From JBDSTZ01 sp039927975 (GTDB lineage Bacteria; Pseudomonadota; Gammaproteobacteria; Burkholderiales; Burkholderiaceae_D), in NCBI GenBank assembly GCA_039927975.1, contig JBDSTZ010000253.1, positions 1 through 7,524 of the forward strand: a stretch of 7,524 nt of DNA. The letters are read 5' to 3'. Position 1 is the first letter of the stretch. Each line of letters starts with the position of its first letter. The position numbers and the translations under genes are program-made. Positions 1-6,067 of the stretch are shown piece by piece. A model generated the notes under the pieces. It saw nothing but the letters and a program-made list of their open reading frames with translations. It made no database searches and was not told where the DNA came from.

Positions 1-747
1 GCCGGCGGCGCAAAACTCGATCGCGAAGTCGCGGTCCGAGACAGCCTCGAGCGAGTTGTGGCAGACGTCGTCGAAGCCGAGCGTCTTGGCCACGCGCAGG
101 CGGTCGATCGGGAAGGTGGTGCCGGCCAGCGCGGCGGCGCCCAGCGGCAGGCGGTTGACGCGCTTGCGGGCATCCTGCATGCGCTCGACGTCGCGGCCGA
201 ACATTTCGACATACGCCAGCATGTGGTGGCCGAAGGTGATCGGCTGGGCCACCTGCATGTGGGTAAAGCCCGGCATGATGGTGTCGGCGTTCTGCTCGGC
301 CAGGTCGGTCAGGGCGCCGCGCAGCGCTTGCAGCAGGCCGACGATGTCGTCGATCGCCGCGCGCACGTACAGGCGGATGTCGGTGGCCACCTGGTCGTTG
401 CGCGAACGGCCGGTGTGCAGGCGCTTGCCGGCGTCGCCCACCAGTTCGGTCAGGCGCTTTTCGATATTCAGGTGGACGTCTTCGAGGTCGAGCAGCCACT
501 CGAAGGTGCCGGCCTCGATTTCGCTTTTGATCTGCGCCATGCCGCGCTCGATCTCGGCGCGGTCGGCCGCGCTGATGATCGATTGGGCCGCCAGCATCTC
601 GGCGTGGGCGAGCGAGCCCTGGATGTCGAACAGCGCGAGGCGCTTGTCGAAAAATACCGAGGCGGTGTAGCGTTTGACGAGATCGGAGACGGGTTCGGAG
701 AAGCGGGCCGACCAGGCTTCGGCTTTTTTGGAGAATTGTTCGTTCAT
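1..747 (-). CDS. argH: Argininosuccinate lyase, N-terminal part (cut by window edge)
   Basis: ArgH splits argininosuccinate into arginine and fumarate, the last step of arginine biosynthesis, as a cytosolic homotetramer of the fumarase/aspartase superfamily. Only the first 249 codons are visible, with no stop before the left edge; family members run to about 460 residues. The protein starts MNEQFSKKAEAWSARFSEP. It carries the signature HTGRSRNDQVATD (residues 111-123) and GFTHMQVAQP (residues 160-169), in which Thr162-His163 match the conserved catalytic-region Thr-His of the family. The visible part ends SDRDFAIEFCAAG. The flexible catalytic-serine loop (GSSxMPQKKNP type) would lie outside the window. 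The ATG at 747 is preceded by only a weak Shine-Dalgarno (CCGGAAT). The frame is open throughout, so it is intact as far as seen. Identification is firm. Confidence 0.96.
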   Translation of the reverse strand, partial: MNEQFSKKAEAWSARFSEPVSDLVKRYTASVFFDKRLALFDIQGSLAHAEMLAAQSIISAADRAEIERGMAQIKSEIEAGTFEWLLDLEDVHLNIEKRLTELVGDAGKRLHTGRSRNDQVATDIRLYVRAAIDDIVGLLQALRGALTDLAEQNADTIMPGFTHMQVAQPITFGHHMLAYVEMFGRDVERMQDARKRVNRLPLGAAALAGTTFPIDRLRVAKTLGFDDVCHNSLEAVSDRDFAIEFCAAG

Positions 748-771
748 GTGGGATTCCGGTTGATTTGCGTG

Positions 772-777
772 ATTATA
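772..777 (-). promoter_or_regulatory. Probable -10 box of the argH promoter
   Basis: On the minus strand this reads TATAAT, a perfect sigma-70 -10 hexamer in otherwise GC-rich DNA, 24 nt upstream of the argH ATG. It would give a leader of roughly 18 nt. No hexamer resembling TTGACA lies 16-18 bp further upstream, so either the -35 is poor or an activator is needed. I did not recognise an ArgR operator. Confidence 0.4.
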
Positions 778-1044
778 AAACATCGATGGGGGCGGAACGC
801 GACATTGGGCGGGCGAAATGCGGCGAAACGGCCTTGATGCGGGGTTTGCGCGGCGTGTTGGTTCGATTGACTTTTGCCAATGGGACGACGCGTGTCGTGT
901 AAAACAATAGGAGACCTTCAACGTCTGCTTCGTACAGAGCCAGCCAAAATGCAAGATTTCCTCGATGACCCTGGCGGTCGCAGGACCGGAAAATCCAATA
1001 GTGCGCGCGTTGACTCGGTCCGGCGGAAGGACGATGATCGGCGC

Positions 1045-1314
1045 ATGGCATCGCGCATCGAATCGCTTGATAAGAGGCTGGCTGCCGTCGAGACCGACGT
1101 TGCTGTGATTCGTTCCAACTATGCCACCAAGGCTGACGTCGCCGCCGTTCAGTCTAGCGTTGCTGAAATTCAGTCCAGCATGTCGGCATTTCCGTCCCTC
1201 TATGCCACCAAAGCTGACCTTGCAAAGCTCGAGTCAAACATGATCAGGTGGGTGGTTGCAACAGCCATTGCTCAGCTTGGCTTAGTGACGGCGTTGATCA
1301 GGTATATGCACTGA
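1045..1314 (+). CDS. Small coiled-coil protein with C-terminal membrane helix, unknown function
   Basis: I do not recognise a named family. From the ATG at 1045 the product is 89 residues: a heptad-like helical region (RIESLDKRLAAVETDVAVIR), two copies of a YATKAD(V/L)A motif 27 residues apart (residues 26 and 53), then one hydrophobic segment at about 68-84 (WVVATAIAQLGLVTALI) and a short RYMH tail. This suggests a tail-anchored coiled-coil protein facing the cytoplasm, which is inference. The start is uncertain. The frame is open back to TTG 874 and ATG 880, with another ATG at 949. I chose 1045 because GGAAGGA lies 13 nt upstream, although that spacing is long. An AGGAGA at 909-914 has no good start after it. 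Third-position GC is lower than in neighbouring genes. It is divergent from argH and convergent with the next gene. Confidence 0.6.
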   Translation: MASRIESLDKRLAAVETDVAVIRSNYATKADVAAVQSSVAEIQSSMSAFPSLYATKADLAKLESNMIRWVVATAIAQLGLVTALIRYMH

Positions 1315-1328
1315 CGCCGGTCGCCAAG

Positions 1329-2036
1329 CTACAGCGTCTGAATCCACGCAACCACATCGGCCCACCCGCCGATTCGCATGCTGAGCTCGAAACTCGCCTG
1401 CTGCACGAGCAACAACACCAACAGGATCAGATACGGCGCACGCATCTTCCCGCTTTCCTTGCGGTCGTGCATCAGCAGCGCCGCCACCACCAGTTCCGTG
1501 GCCACGAAAGACAGGTGCAATGCCATGCCAAACGAATCGACGGCGGGCACACTGTTGCCGAGTAGACGAGACAGGGCCGGCGGCAACAGCGGCAGCGCGG
1601 TCGCGGCCATGAAACGGGCGTGCAGCGCCAGTTCGTGCCGGTGGTAGATCGCCGCGCCATACGCGAACACGAAAAACGCGATCGAGCTGAGGTCGATGAA
1701 GGCCAGGCGCGGCCCGAAGGCGCGGGCGAAACCGCTGTCGCGGGTGAGCATGTCGTGCACGATCATCAAGCCTGACACGGCGAACAGCGGCACAATGATC
1801 AGCGACAGCTTGCCGGCGGTACGGTGCACGGCCAGTTTGCGGCGCCGCATCAGCCAGCCCTGGCTGATCAGCAGCAGTATCCACGCGGTCGACACCGCGC
1901 CGTGGAACTGATGCAGTCCTTTCGATTCCAACGCTCGTGAGTAAAACGACGGATAAAAGCCAGCCAGGGCAATCAGGAGCAACAGCGAAAAGTACAGCGG
2001 CGAACGGTGGTACAGGGGCATGGGGCGCGCATACAT
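1329..2036 (-). CDS. Seven-helix integral membrane protein with many histidines, unknown function
   Basis: The product is 235 residues with seven likely transmembrane segments at about 13-32, 48-63, 77-97, 111-131, 140-160, 168-188 and 197-217. Histidines cluster near segment ends: His42 and His45 (LHQFHG), His71 (HRTAGK), His94 (IVHDML), His132/134/139 (YHRHELALHARFM) and His174. The HG...H-R-x-x-G arrangement recalls uncharacterised bacterial multi-helix membrane proteins of the DUF2306-like kind. Paired histidines in such bundles can bind haem or metal, but that is inference and no substrate can be named. The ATG at 2036 is supported by AGGAGA 7 nt upstream; the alternative Met6 has no such support. 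It stands alone, with its stop only 14 bp from the stop of the convergent plus-strand gene and no terminator hairpin between them. Confidence 0.85.
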   Translation of the reverse strand: MYARPMPLYHRSPLYFSLLLLIALAGFYPSFYSRALESKGLHQFHGAVSTAWILLLISQGWLMRRRKLAVHRTAGKLSLIIVPLFAVSGLMIVHDMLTRDSGFARAFGPRLAFIDLSSIAFFVFAYGAAIYHRHELALHARFMAATALPLLPPALSRLLGNSVPAVDSFGMALHLSFVATELVVAALLMHDRKESGKMRAPYLILLVLLLVQQASFELSMRIGGWADVVAWIQTL

Positions 2037-2043
2037 CCGAACG

Positions 2044-2049
2044 TCTCCT
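2044..2049 (-). promoter_or_regulatory. Shine-Dalgarno site fixing the start of the seven-helix protein
   Basis: The minus strand reads AGGAGA, 7 nt before the ATG at 2036. It favours this start over the in-frame ATG five codons later. Confidence 0.7.
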
Positions 2050-2212
2050 GGCTGGCAATACTCGTTGTTTGACTGGCAATGAATCAGTCTAGCATGTTTC
2101 CTTTCGTTAACGATAAGCGGCGCCGGCGACGTCTTGGGCGGCGCCCCGGAGCGGCCGGTGCGCGGCGGCTAGCAATAATGGGAATTGAACATGAAAGTTC
2201 GATCAAACGACG

Positions 2213-2223
2213 TAGAATAGAAT
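2213..2223 (+). promoter_or_regulatory. Possible -10 region for the GNAT gene
   Basis: Two overlapping TAGAAT hexamers (2213-2218 and 2218-2223) sit in a locally AT-rich stretch 25-35 nt before the acetyltransferase start. Each matches five of six consensus positions. TTGAAC at 2185-2190 would be a fair -35, but the spacer is 22 bp or more, so the assignment is weak. The stretch also holds GAAC-N6-GTTC (2187-2200), which could be a small operator. The rest of 2037-2247 shows no gene. Confidence 0.3.
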
Positions 2224-2247
2224 TTTTGGTGAGGATGCCTAAAACTC

Positions 2248-2673
2248 ATGTCCAGCTTGCAGATCACTACCGACCGGGCGGACCTCGACGTTCCGCTGAT
2301 TCATCGCTTCCTCAGTGAACAGTCCACCTGGGCGGTGGGCATTTCGCGCGCGGTGGTCGACCGCGCGATCGAAAATTCCTTGTGTTTTGGCGGCTACATC
2401 GACGGCCGCCAGGTCGCCTTCGTGCGCGTGATCACCGACTTCGCCACCTTCGGCAACCTGGTCGACCTGTTCGTCATCCCCGAATTTCGCCGGCGCGGCT
2501 ACGCCACCGAGATGATGAAGGCGGTGATGGTCCACCCGAGCCTGAAGGGACTGCGCCGCTTCACCCTGGCCACCGGCGAGGCACACGCGCTGTACGAAAA
2601 ATTCGGCTTCACGGCCCCCCAGCGTCCAGAGGCGCTGATGGAGCGCTACTTTCCCAACATCTACGTTTCGTGA
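2248..2673 (+). CDS. GNAT-family N-acetyltransferase, substrate unknown
   Basis: GNAT enzymes move an acetyl group from acetyl-CoA to an amine on a small molecule or protein. This 141-residue cytosolic protein has the typical single-domain length. The acetyl-CoA-binding motif A follows the strand LVDLFVIPEF and reads RRRGYA (residues 81-86), fitting the (Q/R)-x-x-G-x-(G/A) pyrophosphate loop. The C-terminal hallmark LYEKFGF is at 115-121. The N-terminal stretch with TWAVGIS (27-33) and SLCFGGYIDGRQVAFVRVITDFATF (split here by position: about 44-68) is typical of a common stand-alone subfamily whose substrates are undefined. The start ATG is weakly served by GTGAGG 13 nt upstream. It appears monocistronic. 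Family assignment is firm; any substrate would be a guess. Confidence 0.92.
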   Translation: MSSLQITTDRADLDVPLIHRFLSEQSTWAVGISRAVVDRAIENSLCFGGYIDGRQVAFVRVITDFATFGNLVDLFVIPEFRRRGYATEMMKAVMVHPSLKGLRRFTLATGEAHALYEKFGFTAPQRPEALMERYFPNIYVS

Positions 2674-2740
2674 CGCGGCGTTGACGTGTTTAAGTGAAAC
2701 ATTGTGTAACGCAAGTGCCCCTCCGCGCCCCAGAAAAACA

Positions 2741-2758
2741 GCGCCACGCCTGTGGCGC
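2741..2758. repeat. Perfect inverted repeat, 7-bp stem and 4-nt loop
   Basis: GCGCCAC (2741-2747) pairs with GTGGCGC (2752-2758) around GCCT. A competing stem GCGGG (2757-2761) with CCCGC (2770-2774) shares bases with this hairpin and with the next one (CCGCC 2771-2775 with GGCGG 2782-2786), so the pairings are mutually exclusive. On the minus strand a T5 run follows, giving a terminator-like shape, but no minus-strand gene is seen to end here. Confidence 0.45.
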
Positions 2759-2953
2759 GGGGCATAAAGCCCGCCAGTACAGGCGGTATGGCGCGCAGCT
2801 CATCTTGTCAACCAAGTTGCGCAAGCCCGCGTTGATGGCTCAGAAGCGCGGTAATGACAATGTGCGATGGCGCACAGACCATGTTTCTACAACGTCATAT
2901 TCTGGCCGCGTTCCTAGACGAAAGTTTTCGGACGAGAAACGATAGATGGCGAT

Positions 2954-2978
2954 GGAGCCGGGCAAATTGCCCGGTCCC
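2954..2978. repeat. Inverted repeat upstream of the Lys/Ala-rich gene
   Basis: CCGGGCAA (2958-2965) and TTGCCCGG (2967-2974) form a perfect 8-bp inverted repeat about one central base. Flanking bases extend the pairing imperfectly to 2954-2978 through a G-U pair and one mismatch. It lies 51 nt before the start codon, so it is either an operator or a leader hairpin; the central loop is short for RNA, which slightly favours a DNA-binding site. Confidence 0.5.
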
Positions 2979-3028
2979 GAACGGCCACATTAGCGCTCCC
3001 CACCATACTTCTATTAGAGGAAACAACC

Positions 3029-3505
3029 ATGAATAAATTGCTCGCTACCCTGATCGCCGCCCTGTTCGCCACTTCGGCATTTGCCCAGGCTCCTGCCGCA
3101 ACGCCGGCCGTCACCAAGGCTGAAGTCAAAGCCGAGAAGACCGTCGGCAAAGCAGTCGCCGAAGAGTCGAAAGACGTGGCCAAGGCCGACGAAAAAGTCG
3201 CCAAGGCGGTTGCCAACGCTGACAAGAAAAAGGCCAAGGCCAACAGCAAGGCTGCCAAGAAGCACGCCGACGCCGCTGCCGACGTAGCCAAGGCCGATCC
3301 GGAAGACAAGCTCAAGGCTGAAGCCAAGGCCGAAGAAAAAACCGCCAAGGCCGACCTGAAGGCCACCAAGACCGCCGTCAAGGCCGACGCCAAAGTCGAC
3401 AAGGTCGCCACCGAAGCCGGCGCCGACAAGGCCATCGCTCACGCCAAGACCACCGAGAAGAAAGCAGAAGCCGCTGCCGACGTGAAGAAAGCAGCCGCCA
3501 AGTAA
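3029..3505 (+). CDS. Exported Lys/Ala-rich low-complexity protein
   Basis: The 158-residue product begins with a clear Sec signal peptide: MNK, a hydrophobic core, then AFA|QA, giving cleavage after residue 19. The mature 139 residues contain about 46 Ala and 33 Lys, with 24 acidic residues, two Gly, and no Arg, Cys, Met, Phe, Trp or Tyr. The sequence is built from degenerate KAxxK/AKAD units and should form a long charged helix or stay disordered. Similar Lys/Ala-rich tracts occur in histone H1-like proteins and TolA-like helices, but those lack this plain signal-peptide layout, so the likeness may be compositional only. Location is probably periplasmic; function unknown. AGAGGA ends 7 nt before the ATG, supporting the start. 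Regulation may involve the inverted repeat at 2954-2978. The gene ends in the strong terminator at 3558-3592. Confidence 0.85.
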   Translation: MNKLLATLIAALFATSAFAQAPAATPAVTKAEVKAEKTVGKAVAEESKDVAKADEKVAKAVANADKKKAKANSKAAKKHADAAADVAKADPEDKLKAEAKAEEKTAKADLKATKTAVKADAKVDKVATEAGADKAIAHAKTTEKKAEAAADVKKAAAK

Positions 3506-3557
3506 TTCGCGGTGCCCGTTGCCCAGCGCCGAATCAAGGGCGCCTGGGGGACGGCAT

Positions 3558-3592
3558 AAAAAAAAGGATAGCCTCGGCTATCCTTTTTTTTT
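3558..3592. terminator. Strong bidirectional intrinsic terminator
   Basis: An A8 run is followed by GGATAGC, loop CTCG, GCTATCC and a T9 run. The 7-bp stem extends through A-T pairs and reads as a terminator on both strands. It ends the Lys/Ala-rich gene (stop 53 nt upstream) on the plus strand and the parC transcript on the minus strand. Confidence 0.95.
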
Positions 3593-3613
3593 GATGTGGC
3601 GACTTGATGCAGC

Positions 3614-3680
3614 GTCGTTCCCGCTAAGGACGGGATCCATACGCATCCTCGTCGTTTCCGCGAAGGCGGGAACCCATACC
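3614..3680. repeat. Two diverged tandem copies of a short hairpin repeat
   Basis: Copy 1 (3614-3642) and copy 2 (3651-3679) each begin GTCGTT, carry a small C-rich/G-rich hairpin (TCCCGCTAAGGACGGGA in copy 1, TTCCGCGAAGGCGGGAA in copy 2) and end with CCATAC. They start 37 bp apart and differ at a few bases plus one indel. The pattern matches the dispersed intergenic GTCATTCCCGCGAAGGCGGGAAT-like repeats common in proteobacterial genomes. They lie in the 3' leader between the parC stop and the terminator. Confidence 0.7.
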
Positions 3681-3711
3681 ACCTGATATCAGCGCAACCC
3701 GGCCGAACTTG

Positions 3712-6063
3712 TCAGCCGCCAGCCGCCGCATCGCCCTCCGTGCTGCGCGGCGCGAGCCCGGTCGCCTTGATCTTGGCGACCAGCGGCTTGCCCTTCTTGG
3801 CGCGCTTGCCGAAGTGGACCGCCAGGCCCGAGGCGAACATCTCGACCACGCGCGGCTTCGAGCCGGCCCAGGTGCCGATCACATTCACCCCTTTCTGCGT
3901 AATCGGCTGCACCGCCAGCAGCTTCTCTTTCGCTTCGAGTTCCATCAGCGTGACACCGCGCCCGCCGTTGGTGAGGATCTTCATCTCGTCGAGTCCGAAC
4001 ACCAGCAGGCGTCCCTTCTCGGACAGGCAGGCAACCGCGCCGGCGTTCTCGCCGATGATCCGTGGCGGCAGTGGCGCTGAGTCCTCGTCGAGCGTGACGA
4101 AGGACTTGCCGCCCTTGAGCCGGCTGACCATGTCGCCGGCCTTGGCGACGAAACCGTAGCCGCCCGACGACGCCAGCAAGAGCGAAGTCTGCGCGCTGCC
4201 CGCAAAGAAGTGCAGGATGCGCGCGCCGCCCGACAGGTCGACCAGGGTGGTGATCGGCACGCCGTCGCCGCGCGCGCCAGGCAGGGCCGACACCGGCACC
4301 GAATACACCTTGCCGTTGTCGCCGAAGCCGAGCAGGGTGTCGACGGTGCGGCATTCAAAGGCGCCGTACAGCGCGTCGCCGGCCTTGAAGGTGAACTGGT
4401 TGACGTCGTGGCCAATGCCGGTACGCGCGCGCACCCAGCCTTTTTCGGAGACGATCACGGTGACCGGTTCGTCGACTACCTTCTGCTCGGCCACCGCTTT
4501 CTGGGCTTCCTCGATCACGGTGCGGCGCACGTCGCCGAACTGCTTGGCGTCCGCCTCGATCTCGCGGATGATCACGCGCTTCATGGTCGATGGATTGTCG
4601 AGGATGTCTTGCAGCGTGCCTTTTTCCTTGCGCAGCTCGGCCAGCTCCTGCTGGATCTTGATCGTTTCAAGCCGCGCGAGCTGGCGCAGGCGGATTTCAA
4701 GGATGTCCTCGGCCTGGCGATCGGACAGCTTGAATTCGGCAATCAAGGCCGCCTTCGGCTCGTCCGAATTGCGGATGATCTTGATGACCTTGTCGATATT
4801 GAGCAGGATCGCTTCGCGGCCTTCCAGGATATGGATGCGGTCGTCGACCTTGCCCATCCTGTATTCGGTCCGCCTGCGCACCGTGATGAAGCGGAAATCG
4901 ATCCACTCCTGCAGGATGTCGCGCAAGCCCTTCTGGCGTGGACGGCCGTCGCCGCCGATCATCACCAGGTTGATCGAATTGGACGATTCGAGCGAGGTAT
5001 GCGCCAGCAGCATCAGCATGAACTCGGTCTGGTCCTGGTTCTTCGACTTTGGCTCGAACACCAGGCGCACCGGCGCCGCGCGGCCCGATTCGTCGCGGAT
5101 GGTGTCGAGCGAGCCAAGCACCATCTGCTTGAGCGCCAGCTGTTCCGGCGACAGCGCCTTCTTGCCCAGCCTGATTTTCGGATTGGTCAGCTCCTCGATT
5201 TCCTCGAGCACCTTCTGCGACGAGGTCCCCGGCGGCAGTTCCGACACCACCGCCTGCCACTGGCCGCGCGCCAGCTCCTCGATCTTCCAGCGCGCGCGCA
5301 CCTTCATGCTGCCGCGTCCACTGGCGTACATGTCGGCGATTTGCGCGGGCGGTGTGATGATCTGGCCGCCGCCGGGGAAGTCGGGGCCGGGCATGATGGC
5401 CATCAGCTCGGCGTGGGTCAGCTTGGGATTTTTGATCAGCGCGACCGCCGCCTGCGCCACCTCGGTCAGGTTGTGCGAGGGGATCTCGGTGGCCAGGCCG
5501 ACCGCGATGCCCGAGGCGCCATTGAGCAGCACCATCGGCAGGCGCGCCGGCAGCAGTTTCGGTTCGGTGGTCGAGCCGTCGTAGTTCGGCTGGAAGTCGA
5601 CCGTGCCCTGGTCGATCTCGTCCATCAGCAGGCGCGCGATCGGCGTCAGGCGCGCCTCGGTGTAGCGCATCGCCGCCGCGCCGTCGCCGTCGCGCGAACC
5701 GAAGTTGCCCTGGCCGTCGATCAGCGGATAGCGCAGCGAGAAGTCCTGCGCCATGCGCACCAGCGCGTCGTAGACCGACTGGTCGCCGTGCGGATGCAGC
5801 TTGCCGAGCACGTCGCCGACCACCGCCGCCGACTTGCGCGGCTTGGCGGTGGGGCCGAGACCGAGGTCGTTCATGGCGTACAGGATGCGGCGCTGGACCG
5901 GCTTCTGGCCGTCGCACACGTCGGGCAGGGCGCGGCCCTTGACCACCGAGACGGCGTAGTCGAGGTAGGCGCGCTCGGCGAAGGTGGACAGGGTCAGGGT
6001 TTCATCGTCGCCCGGTGGGGGCGGCGGCGGTGCTGCGTCGAAGAGATTGGCTTGACTGGACAT
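3712..6063 (-). CDS. parC: DNA topoisomerase IV subunit A
   Basis: ParC is the DNA-cleaving subunit of topoisomerase IV; with ParE it unlinks daughter chromosomes using ATP. The 783-residue product (E. coli ParC is about 752) opens with a short tail, then the breakage-reunion domain: ALPDVCDGQKPVQRRILYAM (46-64), the HPHGDQSVYDALV helix (90-102), and Arg133-Tyr134 in AAAMRYTEARL, Tyr134 being the catalytic tyrosine. LSDRQAEDILEIRLRQLARLE (coiled-coil tower) follows, then a beta-pinwheel C-terminal domain with SEKGWVRARTG near Trp543. The ParC-type KGWVRA motif and the lack of a GyrA box (QRRGGKG) separate it from GyrA. The residue matching E. coli Ser80 is Gln95. Six prolines lie at 12-17. 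The start is 4 nt after the upstream stop and has no obvious Shine-Dalgarno, suggesting translational coupling; the next in-frame Met is residue 64, inside the conserved core. Confidence 0.96.
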   Translation of the reverse strand: MSSQANLFDAAPPPPPPGDDETLTLSTFAERAYLDYAVSVVKGRALPDVCDGQKPVQRRILYAMNDLGLGPTAKPRKSAAVVGDVLGKLHPHGDQSVYDALVRMAQDFSLRYPLIDGQGNFGSRDGDGAAAMRYTEARLTPIARLLMDEIDQGTVDFQPNYDGSTTEPKLLPARLPMVLLNGASGIAVGLATEIPSHNLTEVAQAAVALIKNPKLTHAELMAIMPGPDFPGGGQIITPPAQIADMYASGRGSMKVRARWKIEELARGQWQAVVSELPPGTSSQKVLEEIEELTNPKIRLGKKALSPEQLALKQMVLGSLDTIRDESGRAAPVRLVFEPKSKNQDQTEFMLMLLAHTSLESSNSINLVMIGGDGRPRQKGLRDILQEWIDFRFITVRRRTEYRMGKVDDRIHILEGREAILLNIDKVIKIIRNSDEPKAALIAEFKLSDRQAEDILEIRLRQLARLETIKIQQELAELRKEKGTLQDILDNPSTMKRVIIREIEADAKQFGDVRRTVIEEAQKAVAEQKVVDEPVTVIVSEKGWVRARTGIGHDVNQFTFKAGDALYGAFECRTVDTLLGFGDNGKVYSVPVSALPGARGDGVPITTLVDLSGGARILHFFAGSAQTSLLLASSGGYGFVAKAGDMVSRLKGGKSFVTLDEDSAPLPPRIIGENAGAVACLSEKGRLLVFGLDEMKILTNGGRGVTLMELEAKEKLLAVQPITQKGVNVIGTWAGSKPRVVEMFASGLAVHFGKRAKKGKPLVAKIKATGLAPRSTEGDAAAGG

Positions 6064-6067
6064 AGAC

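Larger units (their letters stand above)
2674..3028 (+). other. 355-bp intergenic region with several inverted repeats
   Basis: I see no credible gene here; the short open frames lack ribosome sites and recognisable protein character. The stretch holds perfect short inverted repeats at 2741-2758 (7-bp stem, GCGCCAC/GTGGCGC), 2771-2786 (5 bp), 2861-2876 (6 bp, TGTGCG/CGCACA), 2919-2930 (CGAAA/TTTCG) and 2958-2974 (8 bp). A possible weak promoter is TTGACG (2681-2686) with TGTAAC (2705-2710), spacer 18 bp. No T-run follows the 2741 hairpin on the plus strand; on the minus strand it is followed by TGTTTTTCTG. It may be a structured leader or carry a small RNA, but neither is proven. Confidence 0.45.

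Noticed and set aside
58..837. A 259-codon plus-strand open frame at the left end
   Set aside because: It lies opposite argH, in register with its codons, and its His/Val/Asp/Gly-rich translation is what an antisense GC-rich frame gives. The minus strand reads as clear ArgH.
773..1051. A 92-codon minus-strand frame upstream of argH
   Set aside because: It has no recognisable protein character, overlaps the argH promoter region, and lacks a convincing ribosome site.
2079..2318. A 79-codon plus-strand frame overlapping the GNAT start
   Set aside because: It is Arg-rich random-looking sequence that runs out of frame into the well-supported acetyltransferase.
2741..2758. Terminator for the GNAT gene
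   Set aside because: The hairpin is good, but no T-run follows on the plus strand. The T-run is on the minus strand, where no gene ends.
2914..3442. Two minus-strand frames opposite the Lys/Ala-rich gene
   Set aside because: Their Ala/Ser/Leu/Val or Gly/Leu/Phe bias is the reverse complement of Lys/Ala codons. The plus-strand frame has a signal peptide, a ribosome site and a terminator.
3614..3680. CRISPR array
   Set aside because: There are only two imperfect copies with an 8-bp gap between them, and each forms its own hairpin; spacers and cas genes are absent.
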